Shown here piece by piece: positions 21,901 to 33,098 of a stretch of 64,000 nucleotides of DNA. The notes beneath the pieces are model-generated. The model did no database searches and was not told the DNA's origin. It worked only from the letters and a program-made list of their open reading frames with translations. Position 1 is the stretch's first letter, and every line of letters begins with the position of its first letter. The stretch is from Leptoclinus maculatus (taxonomy: Eukaryota; Chordata; Actinopteri; Perciformes; Stichaeidae). Location of the stretch: positions 24,107,770-24,171,769 of the forward strand of contig JAVDOI010000004.1 of assembly GCA_032191485.1 (NCBI GenBank), given 5' to 3'. The position numbers and the translations under genes were made by a program.

Positions 21901-23871
21901 GAGAGGAAAACGAGCCTCCGATACAGCTCCCCGTCTTCTCCTTTGACGTTCTCCACACAGTACTCCCCGCTCAGCTCGCTCACACCCCTGCTGACCTCCT
22001 CCCGCCAACCCAGGTTCCCTCCAACTGACAGAAACGGCACCTGAATAAGGGACGGAGCAGCTCAAATGAACACGCTCACGCACATTTTAACCCAAAAGGA
22101 TTGCCTGTGTGTGATTACCTGCTGGTTGGCTGGCATGCCCGGTGGAGCCAGGTCCATCACCATCGGAGAGAGCTCTGACTGGACAGCCTGCATGTCTGTG
22201 TACTCCTGGTTCCGGTGCATTGCCGCAATAACCAGGCGCCGAAAGTTAGCGCTGGCCGCCAGCTGCCGTCGCCCCTCACCGGAGCTGTACAGCCAGGCCG
22301 TCTCACTGCCTTGAGGCACTGACAGGATGAGCACAGGGGAAGAACTAAATACAACCAGTGTGATTTACAAAAGAGGGAATAAACATGAGGCGAGGACAGG
22401 AGAGCTCACCGATAAAAATGGCAAACTGGTTTGATCTGGGCACCTTGGCCCCTGCGGGGCAATCCTGCACTGTGAGAGTGTATCTGGGGAGGCCAGTCTT
22501 GGCATGGCAGAGGGTGAGAGAGAGGCTGGAGCTCGCGTCTGTGCTCGTGCGGAGCCTCTTTTTCAACACAGAGTAAGCTTGATGCTCCCGCACGGCCGAC
22601 AGCAACTCTGCTACCCTTGCGAGACGCATCGGGGCTCCATCTTCCCCGAGACACATCTCCAGAATGGGCGTGGGCATCGGCTGGCGAAACTTGGTGCAGA
22701 CCAGGACAAAGACGGGCAGAACAAAGGAGTCCTCTTCTTTCCCGCTTTCCTCGTGCAGGCAGTGGAGCCTCACGGCCCACCCCAGCTGGACAAAGTGCTC
22801 CACGGCCAACTTGATCACGCTCTCCTGAGCCAGCGTCACGCAGACGTACCGCCCGCCGACGCTTAGCACGCGGCCCACCTGCAGAAACAAGAACACTAAT
22901 GTGACGGGAGGGCAAAGAGGCACGTTGAGGAGTCTACAAAGACCCTGACCCACTGGTCTCTCACCTCGGTGAGCATGCCCCTGGCCAGTGATCCCTCTTC
23001 TTCTGATGCCATGGCATCCAGCGTGCCCTTGTCCAGAGCAGCCTGGTAGCTGGCCTCCTCATAGGGAGTTTGAGTGGCGTCCACCTGCTGGAAGGTCAGG
23101 CCCGGCCGGCGCTCTGCATTTCTCTGGTTCATATGGGTCACCACCGTCTCGCTGATGTCAATATTAGTGAGATGTTTGTAGCCAACATCGTACATCTGTT
23201 CACTCAGCTCAGAGTTACCGCAGCCGACCACCAACACCTGAAGGACGCAAATACAAAACACTGTTAATTCATCAGTTATTGTCGTTTGCAGTGGTGGAAA
23301 GTAAGTAACCACACTTACTAAAGTTTTGAGGGAACTTGTGCTTCTTTTAAAGTGTTTCCATTTTATGCTAAATTATATAACTAGGTGTGTATTACTATGA
23401 AACTTCCCTCGTGAATTACATTTTACCTTTAAAAAGTTGATTTTGCCCTCACTAACTGTCTATATAAGACATTATTATTATTATTTGAGACATCATTCTA
23501 CACCTTTGACTGCATTCAACACAATTAATTAGCACATTACTTTGATGAAAGTTAAGCAGACATGATGTCAACTTTCTACTGTATTTGTGTCAGTAGGACA
23601 CAAATAAACTAGGACGTGGATGACAAGTAGTTTTAGGGAAATTGTCAACACAATGTGACCCTACTTTATAGCTACTGAATCACAGCGGGTATTTTGTGTG
23701 TCGCTATAGCTATCTCACCTTATCTTGGACCTTGATGTATTTGTGCAGCACGCCGCACAGTTTGTTGTAGTCTCCGTACCATTCAAAAGCCTTCTCCCCG
23801 CGCTTCTTAAAAAACCTCTCCCAGTATTCCGCGGAGCTGAACTCCTCGGCTGTGCGAGGTAAAAGACTCAT
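15943..23871 (-). CDS. mettl13: eEF1A lysine and N-terminal methyltransferase (METTL13)
   Basis: Dual methyltransferase. In mammals the N-terminal domain methylates eEF1A Lys55 and the C-terminal domain methylates the eEF1A N-terminus. Nine exons in transcript order: 23871-23719, 23237-22965, 22878-22410, 22318-22119, 22040-21851, 17358-17194, 17098-16886, 16795-16664, 16220-15943. All phases close, giving 690 residues (human 699). The N-terminus MSLLPRTAEEFSSAEYW is family-typical. SAM motif I of the first domain is VLVVGCGNSE (residues 52-61), followed by NIDIS. The second domain has VLLVGLGGGGLPQF and VELDP (from about residue 488), then DVIMFDVDNKD and GMGCPP. The Lys-rich linker KKKNKKK starts exon 6. 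Intron 5 (17359-21850) is 4.5 kb and full of transposon debris. The start codon lies 268 bp from that of the divergent itpa gene. Confidence 0.96.
17440..18215. other. AT-rich part of mettl13 intron 5
   Basis: AT-rich, with TAAAATAA-like low complexity at 17580-17770. No exon or transposon that I can name. Confidence 0.4.
18222..18790 (+). mobile_element. PIF/Harbinger (HARBI1-like) transposon fragment
   Basis: Starts GGGCCCTGTTCCTCGTACGT, a Harbinger-type end. Coding relics follow: MAAPFLIPLMKER (18416 onward) is cut by a stop or frameshift, then RVLRDRQDP ... DDFLYERYRFCRQGIIYL and TVSQTVCIALCFFASGTLLY ... GDTENIGKAAACRAVRKVYL (to about 18770). This is the N-terminal part of HARBI1-like nuclease proteins; the catalytic DDE region is absent. 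Dead fragment within mettl13 intron 5. Confidence 0.75.
19131..19330. mobile_element. hAT-type transposon terminus
   Basis: Starts TAGGGGTGTAACGATACGCG and contains GAACCGTTCGGTACGG and GGTTCGGTACG repeats, the recognisable end of a common fish hAT family. The other end was not found. Confidence 0.6.
19640..21135 (+). mobile_element. Truncated LINE (L2/CR1-group) with apurinic-endonuclease domain
   Basis: ORF2 relic in mettl13 intron 5, on the opposite strand to the gene. LALLNVRSLSGKTF is followed by an in-frame stop (about 19860), then FLTETWLNQDN, KKGGGVAILF, LNIYRPPKY, VVIVGDFNIHVD, HTLDLIITKG and ALSDHFCVFF (19899-20450). These are the endonuclease motifs, including GDFN and SDH. After a frameshift near 20750 the region before the reverse transcriptase continues (RNARQSFFSDII; NQFASFFTDKF). 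The element stops near SSSCCLDILPT at about 21135 with no RT domain. Clade is a judgement from memory. Non-functional. Confidence 0.85.
21136..21660. other. End of mettl13 intron 5, unassigned
   Basis: Includes AATAAA at about 21318 followed by CTGTGTCTGTTTGAG, which could be an LTR relic. The evidence is too thin to call. Confidence 0.3.
23287..23420. repeat. Degenerate dispersed fish repeat in mettl13 intron 1
   Basis: GCAGTGGTGGAAAGTAAGTA ... TGTTTCCATTTTATGC resembles a very common percomorph repeat family, in degraded form. Confidence 0.45.
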
Positions 23872-24139
23872 TGTCGGCTGCAGGGTGGTTACAGTTCTCC
23901 AAAACCGCTTCAGTTCACCGTCGCGGAGTCTGTTGACAGCCACTTGTCCACATGGCACTCACTTTTCGGGTCGGACAACATAGGTGGCAGCACCCCCTCG
24001 CTGATTGGTGGATTTCCCAAAAGGGCGGGGCTACTCCCTGCCCGGTGATTCGCTGAGGCTCTCGGAGCTGATTTTATTGGCCGTTGCTGAGCCGGAAGTA
24101 GTTGGTGCGATGCTGTTAGTCCGCCGGGTGTCATTCAAC
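23872..24139. promoter_or_regulatory. Bidirectional mettl13/itpa promoter
   Basis: The 268 bp between the two start codons hold two inverted CCAAT boxes (ATTGG at 24004-24008 and 24076-24080), a GC box (GGGCGGGGC, 24023-24031) and an ETS/GABPA site (CCGGAAGT, 24092-24099). There is no TATA box. This is the usual make-up of a housekeeping bidirectional promoter. Both 5' UTRs must be short. Confidence 0.75.
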
Positions 24140-25651
24140 ATGGCGGTGCCTGCTGGGAGGTCTGTGGTCTTCGTGACTGGAAACGCGAAGAAACTCGAAG
24201 AGGTGAGAATGAAACATTTTATATATGAGACAGACGGTATGTTAGCGGGTGTGCTGTCCTGTTTTAACAGTTTCAGGCCGGCTATACTTGAATACGTATT
24301 TATGTATGCTGTTCCAGACTATGCTAGCTAAATATAGACTGTCGGTATGAGCTGTAATTTCATACAGAAGAAATCCCTCGTTTCATTTGTCCTGCTAGAT
24401 TAAATCTAATTTTTTTTTAAATCACTTCCATCAGGTCATTCAGATCCTGGGAGACAGGTTTCCCTACAAACTAGTGTCAAAAAAGATTGACTGTAAGTAT
24501 CAAAACAGACCACCAGTAGATTCAATGCCTGTCATCATCGCTCACCTAAATATTTCTTCATCCAGTGCCTGAATACCAAGGGGAGCCAGATGAGATTTCC
24601 ATACAGAAGTGTAAGGAGGCTGCACGGGAGGTACAATAACTACACTATCATGCCAGTGAATATGCTCTATGTGCACGTTGAAGGACTGAAACTGATGTAT
24701 TGTTTGTTTTTCACCCTCAGATTGACGGGCCAGTCATCGTGGAGGACACCTGTCTGTGTTTCAAGGCTCTGGGAGGCCTGCCTGGTCCTTACATGTTAGT
24801 ATAATAATGTCCACGTCAGCCGAGCAGTTGTATATTTAACAGTGGGAATGAATATTCATACATACAACTTAACTTTGTTTTTGTAGAAAATGGTTCCTGG
24901 ATAAACTCAAGCCAGAAGGTAATGTTGTAAAACACAGCCGAGATGTTTTAACAGAGACATTTAAAGCAAATACAGCCTCTTTAATTTCGTGAAATGTTCT
25001 GTTGCAGGCTTGTACAAACTCCTAGCTGGGTTTGAAGATAAATCAGCGTGGGCTCTCTGCACTTTTGCTTTCTCTGCTGGGAAAGATGAACCAGTACAGC
25101 TGTTCAGAGGGAAAACAGAGGTCAGAGTCTCTCTCAAACTGCCTCAGTGTTTGCATGTGTGTGTATGTTTTTTTTTTTTATAATAATCCATTCACTCGTT
25201 ACTCTCTGTATTTTAAGGGACACATTGTGGAACCCAGGGGACCTCGAGACTTTGGATGGGATCCCTGTTTCCAGCCAGATGGATATGACAAAACGTAAGC
25301 AAAGAGTTCATGAAATGTCCTGTTTATACCACAAGGTGGAGCCAGAGATCAACACACTTAACTTTCAGTTTAGAAATGAGTTGAGCATTGCAGATAACTT
25401 CAGACAACAAATTACATCATTGTGATGATCCCTTTCACCCTTATTTATAACTACTGTGCCGAGAATAAGGGCACATCTATACTGACTTGAACTACTTCCC
25501 TCTGATCTGCAGCTACGCTGAACTCCCCAAAGAGGTGAAGAATACCATCTCTCACCGCTACCGGGCGCTTGCTGCCATGTCTGAGCACTTCTCTCAAACC
25601 AACAACACCTCCCCTCAGGGCAAGAAGAAGAAGAAGAAGCAGGAGGATTAA
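24140..25651 (+). CDS. itpa: Inosine triphosphate pyrophosphatase
   Basis: Cytosolic HAM1/ITPase that hydrolyses ITP, dITP and XTP to the monophosphate, keeping deaminated purines out of nucleic acids. Eight exons: 24140-24202, 24435-24492, 24566-24630, 24721-24794, 24887-24918, 25008-25120, 25218-25294, 25513-25651. The frame closes at 206 residues (human 194). The nucleotide-binding signature VTGNAKKLEEV is at residues 13-23. EYQGEPDEIS, VEDTCLCFKALGGLPGPY, LLAGFEDKSAWALCTFA, FGWDPCFQPDGY and SHRYRALAAM all match the family. The C-terminus adds a lysine-rich tail (GKKKKKKQED) beyond the usual end. An upstream in-frame ATG at 24110 (MLLVRRVSFN) exists, but 24140 fits the family length and the AACATGGCG context. 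Confidence 0.96.
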
Positions 25652-26500
25652 AGAGTCATTTTAGCTTCCGAATCTGAAGCGAAATGTATCAAACCTTAGA
25701 ATTTAACAATGCGGAGGATTATAAAGGCATGGGTCAGAAATGTATGGCAGATGACAGATTTGTGATCACAATGACTACTTCTATAATCTGCGGTTGAAAA
25801 TGTGCTGCATGATATCTTTTTCTTATTTTTAATGAACCTATTTTTAAACAAACTCCTTGTTATGTGTTCCTGGTGAAGATTTCCTTTTTTATTTATTTGC
25901 AACATCACAGTTAAATGACTGACATACAGATAGGATGGTCCAGGAGGATACAGGTCAACGATGTACAGATGTACTGTAGATGGAGGGGAGGAAGATGAGG
26001 GCTGAATAATCACTGGAAGGAAGCAGCTGTGTGAAGTCAGTTTGGGCATAAAAGTATTGACAGAAACAAATGGACTGCAAGGTGAACCTGTTTGTGTTTG
26101 TGCATGTATGTGGATGTTATGTTTGAGTTCATTGTGGCTCGACCTTGATTAACATTTCCATGTGTCGGTGGTTAGAATGTTTAAGAATCATGAAGCACGT
26201 TAAAAAATATCTTTCACATAATTCGGGAAGACACCGGAAAAGTGTTGCAAGACTGGTTTCACTGTTTCACAGTGGATACTTTAAAGGCAACCGCTTGAGT
26301 TTTGGCTTCCAAAGACTGGCAAAGGTAAGACTTGGAGAGGAGCATAAATCACACAAAGGAGGGATCTCTGGGGTTGTGAGAGCAGCAGACAGGGGAGGAT
26401 GTTCAGGCGGGAGTCCAGAGAGAGAAAGGGGGGGGGGGGGGAGGTTCAGTACAAACACAACAGTGATAGCAGGGGAGTATGGGTAATAAATGACCCTGGA
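25652..26500 (+). other. itpa 3' UTR and flank
   Basis: Non-coding. AATAAA at 26485-26490 is the first plus-strand canonical signal I see, about 830 bp after the stop; shorter UTR forms with variant signals are possible. Confidence 0.35.
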
Positions 26501-28970
26501 GCTGGAAGTCTACACCTGTGACTGATGTCTCCCAGATGTACTGAAAATCTCAAAACACACGCATTCCGAATGAGACCAGAAGACTGTAGAAACTACTAAT
26601 GGTAATGTCAGTACCACTTGTGTGTTTTATCAAATATTTCCTCTACTTTCAACACAGATTTAATGGCACATGAAGCTTTTCTTATTGTGTATAAGAACAA
26701 TTTTCACCTGCTTATGGATAATGATACTCTGCATGTAAAAGTGATGCTTCTTGAGAAGAGAGGTGCTGTAGGTCGTGAAATGACTGATCCGCCCTGTTGG
26801 CTGAGACCTCTAATTATTTTCGGGGGGTGGACTTGCCAGAAAGTAGAAATTAGTTGTGAGAAGTATTCTGTCTTCATCAGGGAGACTTCAGTTCACCTGT
26901 CAGCTGAGACGGGTCCCAGACTTCAGGTCACTAGGTCAAAGACATCGCTATGGAGGCATCCCTCCTTTTTTCCTCTGTGACTGAAAGTCAACAGTTAACT
27001 GTCAGCGCTGTAGCATTCAGTGGAGCCACACAACCTACTGCCTGTACAGTATGCATTTCAGATCATTTTAAAGGCTTTACTTGTCAGCTAAGAAGGCGTT
27101 TGAATTGTTGAAAAACAAACATTTAATTTCTCTCTATTCTTGCAGCTCTTGTATTGCTCACTTTTAAGGCCTTGCTCTAAATGCATCTGATTTATTGCCC
27201 TGGTATGTGTCCTCTTGATTAACACCCTGTTGGTTACTCACAGGTCATCTTTTGTAACAAAGAAAGGGTGATCAGGCTTCTGTTACCAGAGCTCTCACTA
27301 TATTTAACAACTGAACTAAGACACATCGAGTCTCTAGCTTCTTTTAAATCTCATCTTAGAACTTGTCTGATCGTGAAAACCTTTGGAAATCTTTGATATA
27401 CATTTTTATTTATACAGGTTTTTATTTTTATTTATCTGATTTATTTTCTTTACTTCCTCTGTGCTAATCTTATTTGGCTTTATTCTAATTGATCTGCCTT
27501 TTTTGGGTTTATTTTCTTTTGTGAAGCACTTTGTAACATTAAGAAAAGTGTTTTATAAATAGTATTTTATTTTATCATGTGATGGCTGGAACAGCTCTGC
27601 CCCAATTCAACCTATCAAAACTTGTTGAAATGAACATAAATATATATTTTAATATGATACATGTACTCAGTATAGTAAAGACACAATATGACGTTGCTAA
27701 ACGAATAACAAAAAAGCTTTTTCCATTTCTTTAACGCTATGGTAGCCCAGTGGGCAGGATGTAATGGGCTGTTTTCAGGACCTGGAAAACGCTTCAAGTC
27801 CTTAAAGCCTCAATAATCGTCTCCTGACGTGACCTTTAAGTCAGGTGCCTGTTCCTAAAAACCCTCGGGTCTGGAAGACGGGAATCTTTTCAGGCTTTAT
27901 AGGAACCAACAGCAGCATGTTTATCTGAGGGAGTCAGGAGGAGGCTTTGCTGTTGTGTTAGATGTTGTGGTTGATGAAGGAATGTGCTCCATCCGGGATC
28001 ACCGACAGGAAAGGATGCCTGACTTTATGAGATCCTAATCCCGAGGATGAGAAAGGATAGATGTGGCTTTTTGGGAGGGGGGGGGGGGGCAGACTCTCTC
28101 GTATTTGTTATTCAAGATTCACCTGAACTACTTCGCTGTGATGAGTTTTACGCAACAGCAGACTCAAGTTTCCTTGAATAACCACACACATAACTAAGGG
28201 AAAGTCTTCAAAGTAGAAGTTAATGAGGGTCAATTTCCATTCCAGAAATTTCACCAAACTCATCCAACTGAATGAAGCCGTTCCAAAAAGTTGTTCATGG
28301 TTCAGGCTAATGAATTATTCCACCATGAGAGCAATAAAGGATGGAAACAGTTGACCTAATACATATTCCTGCTGGGACTGCCCTTCTCAATTCTCACTGT
28401 TTATGAACAAACTCAGGTCCGTCTGAGGACACTGAGGACTCTATGAATAGTAACTGTTCCTGAGGGAGTTTATAAGTGGAAACTCAGCTCACCTTTAACC
28501 TTCTGACTTGGACTGGCCATCACTTGTGTGTTTTTATTACTGTCGTACTGTAAAAAATATATGGAGGTTAGAGCGGAGCAGCACAAGCCGGCTGGCTGTG
28601 GGTGATTTAACGTTCCGTTAGGGGTTTGTGCTTTACAGATACTGTCAAGACTCTTCTCTCGAGATGTTTGTGTCTAAGAATAAAAACACACTTTAGGATG
28701 GTGGAGGAGAGGCATGTGTGAGGAAGCAGGAAATGCTTGAGTGAGTAGAACTGGAACGTGGAGGGAAACAGGAGCGGAAAAATGTGCATGTCGATGACAT
28801 TATGTCTCAAACCCTCATATTTCGCTCAGGTTCAGACGATCACATAAAACAGAAATGACATCAATGTGATCTGTGAGAGTTGCTGCAAGTCTCCACAGTA
28901 CAGACTTTTAGAGCATATTTAACCTACAAATATGTTCATCAGGTGACCCATGAATAATGAAATGGTCAAA
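26500..28970. other. Intergenic region between itpa and rangrf
   Basis: AT-rich with no supported gene. ORFs here (for example 26618-26980) show no recognisable domain or exon structure. A probable LINE 3' end lies at 27240-27560 and a G run at about 28077-28089. Confidence 0.5.
27240..27560 (+). mobile_element. Probable LINE 3' end
   Basis: Carries a C-terminal RT-like relic (SFKSHLRT-like at about 27337-27366) and a 3' tail TGTGAAGCACTTTGTAACAT ... AAAGTGTTTTATAAATAG, typical of L2-type fish LINEs. Heavily decayed. Confidence 0.45.
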
Positions 28971-28988
28971 CAGTTTTCATCCGACACT

Positions 28989-28994
28989 TTTATT
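28989..28994 (-). terminator. rangrf poly(A) signal
   Basis: AATAAA on the minus strand, 225 nt downstream of the rangrf stop codon. Confidence 0.6.
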
Positions 28995-29218
28995 ACGACA
29001 AAACCATGAGGTGTTTGGTCATCAATTCATTTTTTAGATGTCAGAAAAACATCAACATCAAGGGCAGAACAGTACACATGGGAGCGACAGGGAACCACCA
29101 CACTAAGGAACTTTCAGGTTGAGATCCAACACCTGCTGGAGGCCTGCTTCTTACAGGGATCAGTTTCAATGTGCCTGGGACTAAATCAGGGCCCCACGCT
29201 GAAAAAGAAGCAGTTGCT

Positions 29219-29800
29219 CTACCCAAACAGTCCAGGGTTGTGCAGAGTCAGAGTCTGCAACAAGCGCTGGAAGTCCTGCACCGTCCACGGCTCTCTGTGC
29301 GTCTCCGCTGAAGCAGCACTGCTGCTGTCAGGGCTGATCCTCTGCGGGTCGTTGAAGGTGATCAGGATGTCCGTGGAGAACTGTGGCAGGCGGAACAGAC
29401 CCAGGTGGAGGGTCACTGTGTTCCTCGCCTCTTCGTTGAATTTGGATACACACTGCGTCCCAGTCAGCATCCAGGCGGAGCTGCAGTCTGAGAGGGACAG
29501 CTCAGACTTGGACATGTGCACAACACTTGTGACCTCAAAAGCACTGGGCTCCAGAGCTTTGTTGCTGCCCGCGATGTCCTCAAAGTGATACCTGGCGGCG
29601 TCTCGGTCCTCCACCTGACGCTGGTACTCCACCAGCTCCACGATCAGGCTCTGGTCGGTGTGCTCGTGGGCGAACACCTCCTGGTTGTCCGGGATCTCCC
29701 TCAGCTCACTGGTGTCTCTGGCGCTGTGGGGGAAGACGGCCGACAGCGCTCCACCGAACAGAGGATGAGACCCAGCGACGCTGCCTCCAGCACGCTGCAT
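29219..29800 (-). CDS. rangrf: Ran guanine nucleotide release factor (MOG1)
   Basis: Small Ran-binding protein that promotes nucleotide release from Ran. In mammals it also aids surface delivery of the NaV1.5 sodium channel. The 193-residue ORF starts MQRAGGSVAGSHPLFGGALSA. Matching segments include REIPDNQEVF (the Ran-contact region in MOG1), TDQSLIVELVEYQ, AARYHFEDIAG, AWMLTGTQ, VTLHLGLFRLPQFSTDILITFNDP and LTLHNPGLFG at the end. Human is 186 residues. The whole coding region is a single exon, whereas the human gene has several coding exons. Upstream, an acceptor at 29867/29868 and a donor at 29970/29971 define a 103-bp 5' UTR intron, with a first exon at about 29971-30040 that contains an ETS-like CCGGAAG. 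The start at 29800 is the first ATG after that splice. Confidence 0.93.
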   Translation of the reverse strand: MQRAGGSVAGSHPLFGGALSAVFPHSARDTSELREIPDNQEVFAHEHTDQSLIVELVEYQRQVEDRDAARYHFEDIAGSNKALEPSAFEVTSVVHMSKSELSLSDCSSAWMLTGTQCVSKFNEEARNTVTLHLGLFRLPQFSTDILITFNDPQRISPDSSSAASAETHREPWTVQDFQRLLQTLTLHNPGLFG

Positions 29801-29970
29801 CTCTCCGAGAAGACCCGGGTCGAGCTCCAGAGGAACAGCAACAAACACAGAGTCTGTTTTTAACTGTCTGTAGTTACAGAAACACACTCTCTCTGTTTTA
29901 TAAGATAACAATGATTCAGGAAAACATAATAATACATCTGTAAATGTGGCGTGATAGACAGATAGCTTAC

Positions 29971-30050
29971 CAACTAACTCGGAACTCTCTTCCGGTGAAA
30001 GTTGTCTTCTTCTTCTTCTAGTAGAGGCACGCTAGAGCATGCGCACTGCT
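29971..30050 (-). promoter_or_regulatory. Putative rangrf first exon and core promoter
   Basis: A minus-strand donor GTTG|GTAAGC ends the exon at 29971. The exon includes CCGGAAG (29989-29995), and GCATGCGCAC (NRF1-like) lies just upstream near 30037-30046. No TATA box. Confidence 0.5.
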
Positions 30051-30059
30051 GCCACCTAC

Positions 30060-30830
30060 AGGTGAGGCAGACATACTACATACATCCTAAAACAGGCAGT
30101 GGTGGAATTATTATTATTAAACTATTTTAAAACTACTTTTAAAACTACTTTTTGCCAATTTTAACTATTACTTAATTATTATTAATTATTATAACCACCC
30201 TTATTGTAAATGTTAAGACCCAGACTGCCTCTAACAATGGTAATTAAATATATATATATACTGTGTATATACTGTATATACAGTTGTATACAAAGAGATT
30301 ACAGTAAAAACTAAATGAGAATACAAGCAACAAAATGTCCAGGGACTGCAGCTGAAAATTTGCAAAGATGACTAAACTGGCAGATTTACAGAAATGTATA
30401 TTAATGTGCACTATTACATTACTAAAAACTGTATAAATAAAGAAATAAATGAAATAGTTTAAGTTAAAATAAGGAATAAAATATAGCATGAATAAATTAT
30501 AAATTAGACATTAATTGCAAATTAATAAACTGAATGTAAACAGGAATGTAGTAAATGCATAATGACAATAAAAGACATATATATATATAAAGTGACAATA
30601 TAATGGTAAAAGTTTCAAAAGTAAAAGTACTGAAACAGAACAATGGCTCTTTGAGTGGTATATCAATATATCTCATAATACTTATTTGTTTTTCTTCTAT
30701 TCTATAGATCTACGTTTCTTGATTTTTGCAATACTTGCTTTTATCTTTTATGTTCTAATTGTTATATTAATAAATAACTATGAATTATAATTTACAAACG
30801 TTTAATATGCGTTTAATTCCTCTCCTCCTC
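30060..30830. other. AT-rich intergenic DNA between rangrf and vamp4
   Basis: TTATTATTA and TATA-type low complexity, with TA repeats near 30247-30285 and 30578-30590. No gene seen. Confidence 0.5.
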
Positions 30831-30859
30831 CAGATGTTTGTGTTCATTTCCTGGTCAGC

Positions 30860-31052
30860 TGATTCAGACGGAGGAAAGACAAGCGGACCGCTAAGCTTCC
30901 ATGATGACAATCCTGTCTCTTCGTCCGGACAGCGTTTAAAAATGAAAGCGACGAAACTGTAAAAACCCGAAAACACCTGGATTAATACCCGAGTCTCTGT
31001 GTGTCTGTGTTTACCAGCATCGAGCATCGGATCTCGTGGGGAAACATCAGGT
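30860..31052 (+). promoter_or_regulatory. Probable vamp4 promoter and 5' UTR exon
   Basis: A GC-richer segment ends with a plausible donor (AACATCAG|GTAGCC near 31051). It would splice to the acceptor at 33061-33062, 36 nt before the vamp4 start. No TATA box. Inferred from position and splice signals only. Confidence 0.35.
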
Positions 31053-32321
31053 AGCCACGTTAGCATCCATAGCATCCATAGCATCCTTAGCATCCTTAGC
31101 TGGGTAGCTAAATGTGACCTGAGCTAGCTACATTGGCAATTAGCTTAGCTGTGTTGGCCCACTTATTATTATATTGGTCCACTTTCACTTACATGATTCT
31201 GGTGTAGTAATGTGATAGTTAACGTGTAGTAGACAGCGATACTCTGACGTATTTAAATGTATGCTAACAAACAGCTAAAGCAGCTAACAGCTGTGATGTA
31301 GCTAACGTTAGCTAATTGGGATCATCCCAGGGTCCTATGTTCCTTGGACATGTGTGTCTCTTGATATGAACTATTGTTATAAGTGATTAAGGGATATCTT
31401 CGCAGTTCTAAACTGCAAACGAACGACGTGGGTGGATTTTTAAATGCAGTTTGAATTGTAAAAAATCTGTTCAGCCATGTTGGAGATAAATGTCAAACGT
31501 CTATAAAACAAAAACTGTCTTGGCCGCAAATTTAAGGGGGGAATTGAGGAGTTTAACATCAGTTGTCGATAAAGCTGTTGGTGATTTCCACATATTGACC
31601 CAGGGAAACGTACAAGAAACATTTGATGGAGGGAAAAAAACATTGTTTAGAACATAAAACTCTTGAAAAGGTCGCCATCATTTCTCATATTAAGAGGATA
31701 TTGTCTTGAGCTGAGGAACACAGGACCCTTCTATTCCTGAGAGCAGCTGAGCTCCTGAGATTTGATATTTTCAGCACTGGCTCCTTTAAAGAGTCCTTGT
31801 TTGGACGTTAATACCATTACAGCAGTACTAAAAATAGCTGTACTTTGCTCAATGAAAGCAGCATCTTTTCTTCTCCAGGAGGATGACACATTGCAATCCA
31901 TATATTGATTGTTATCATTAATGATCTACAGTCTTGTAGTCGTCGTGATGCAATTCCCTCAGTTCTTTTGTCCAAACCTGACATCATGCTGTCTGTAATT
32001 GTAACTTTAATATGAATCCAATTCTGTTTTTTTTAATGGATTCTAGCTTTTAAAACTCCTCCTTCTGCGACCCTAACATGATGGAGTTGGCTTCTCCTCT
32101 CTCTCTTTCTGTGTCTCTTCTTCTCGCTGTCGCTGCTTCAGAGCGAGCGCTGTCTCCTGCTTCTCTTCACCTCTGTTTACTGGAAAGTTCCTCTCCTCTC
32201 CTGGCTACCCAACGGCCTTTTTTTCCATATCGCAGTGCCAGAAAAAGACGCTGCTGAGAAAGCCACAGTCAGACTGAACTGGATTCAATGGTATACGTTG
32301 TATTGTTGGATTGAGAGAGGT

Positions 32322-32355
<34 letters not shown>

Positions 32356-33062
32356 TGTGTTTCCTCCCCCTGTTTACAGACGGGCCTGAGGATCACATGT
32401 TGTTTAGTTCAGTGTCACAGAGGCACTTTATTGAGGCGCTGTTGTGTTTTGCTGCATCGTTCCAAACAATGTTTGGAACAAGTAGCACCCAAACACGCAC
32501 TCAAGGGGGTGTAATTGGAAGAACAGCATGTTTTCCACATCCGACAAGGTTGAGTTTTTTTCACCCAAAGACACACAGAGCAATGATGACATTTCCTTTC
32601 ATAGCTAGTGAGACTCAATGCCTGCTCCTGCCAGGAATATGAAGAATTAAGACCTCTAAATAGGACGTCTTTCTTTACTGACAAGGAAAAGGAGAGGAGA
32701 GGAGTATTATTTCTTACACAGCTGGCATAACAGAAGAACTGCTTTCTTAACAAGTTCCAGGAGGTAAATATTAGATTGCAGCGGAAATGAATGAAATCAG
32801 CTCTCCTCAGATTGCTCGACCAATAATTCTTCTAAATTCAATTGTTGGTGAGCGAGTCTAGATTTCGGGTCTTTGTTCATACACTCAACGCTAAGATAGT
32901 TGTGGTTAAACCTGCAAGTCAAATCACTCACTTCTGACTACCAATATTAGAGTACTGTCATCTAGCAGGCCGCCATGTCACATGTAACACTCATGAGCAG
33001 CAGGACCATTGTTGACTGTCCACGTCATGATCTTCTACCCCCCCCCCCCCCCTGTCCCACAG
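31053..33062. other. Presumed vamp4 5' intron
   Basis: Contains GCATCC/TAGC short repeats (31065-31130) and a TG microsatellite (about 32321-32354). It ends with a long poly-C polypyrimidine tract before the AG at 33061-33062. No coding. Confidence 0.4.
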
Positions 33063-33098
33063 AGGGAGCCGGATCGGGAGGAGCAGCCTGAAGACAAC

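Noticed and set aside
24005..24331. 108-codon ORF starting upstream of itpa
   Set aside because: It is itpa exon 1 extended into promoter and intron; the conserved start is 24140.
26618..26980. 120-codon plus-strand ORF
   Set aside because: No recognisable domain, no Kozak or splice support, surrounded by decayed repeats.
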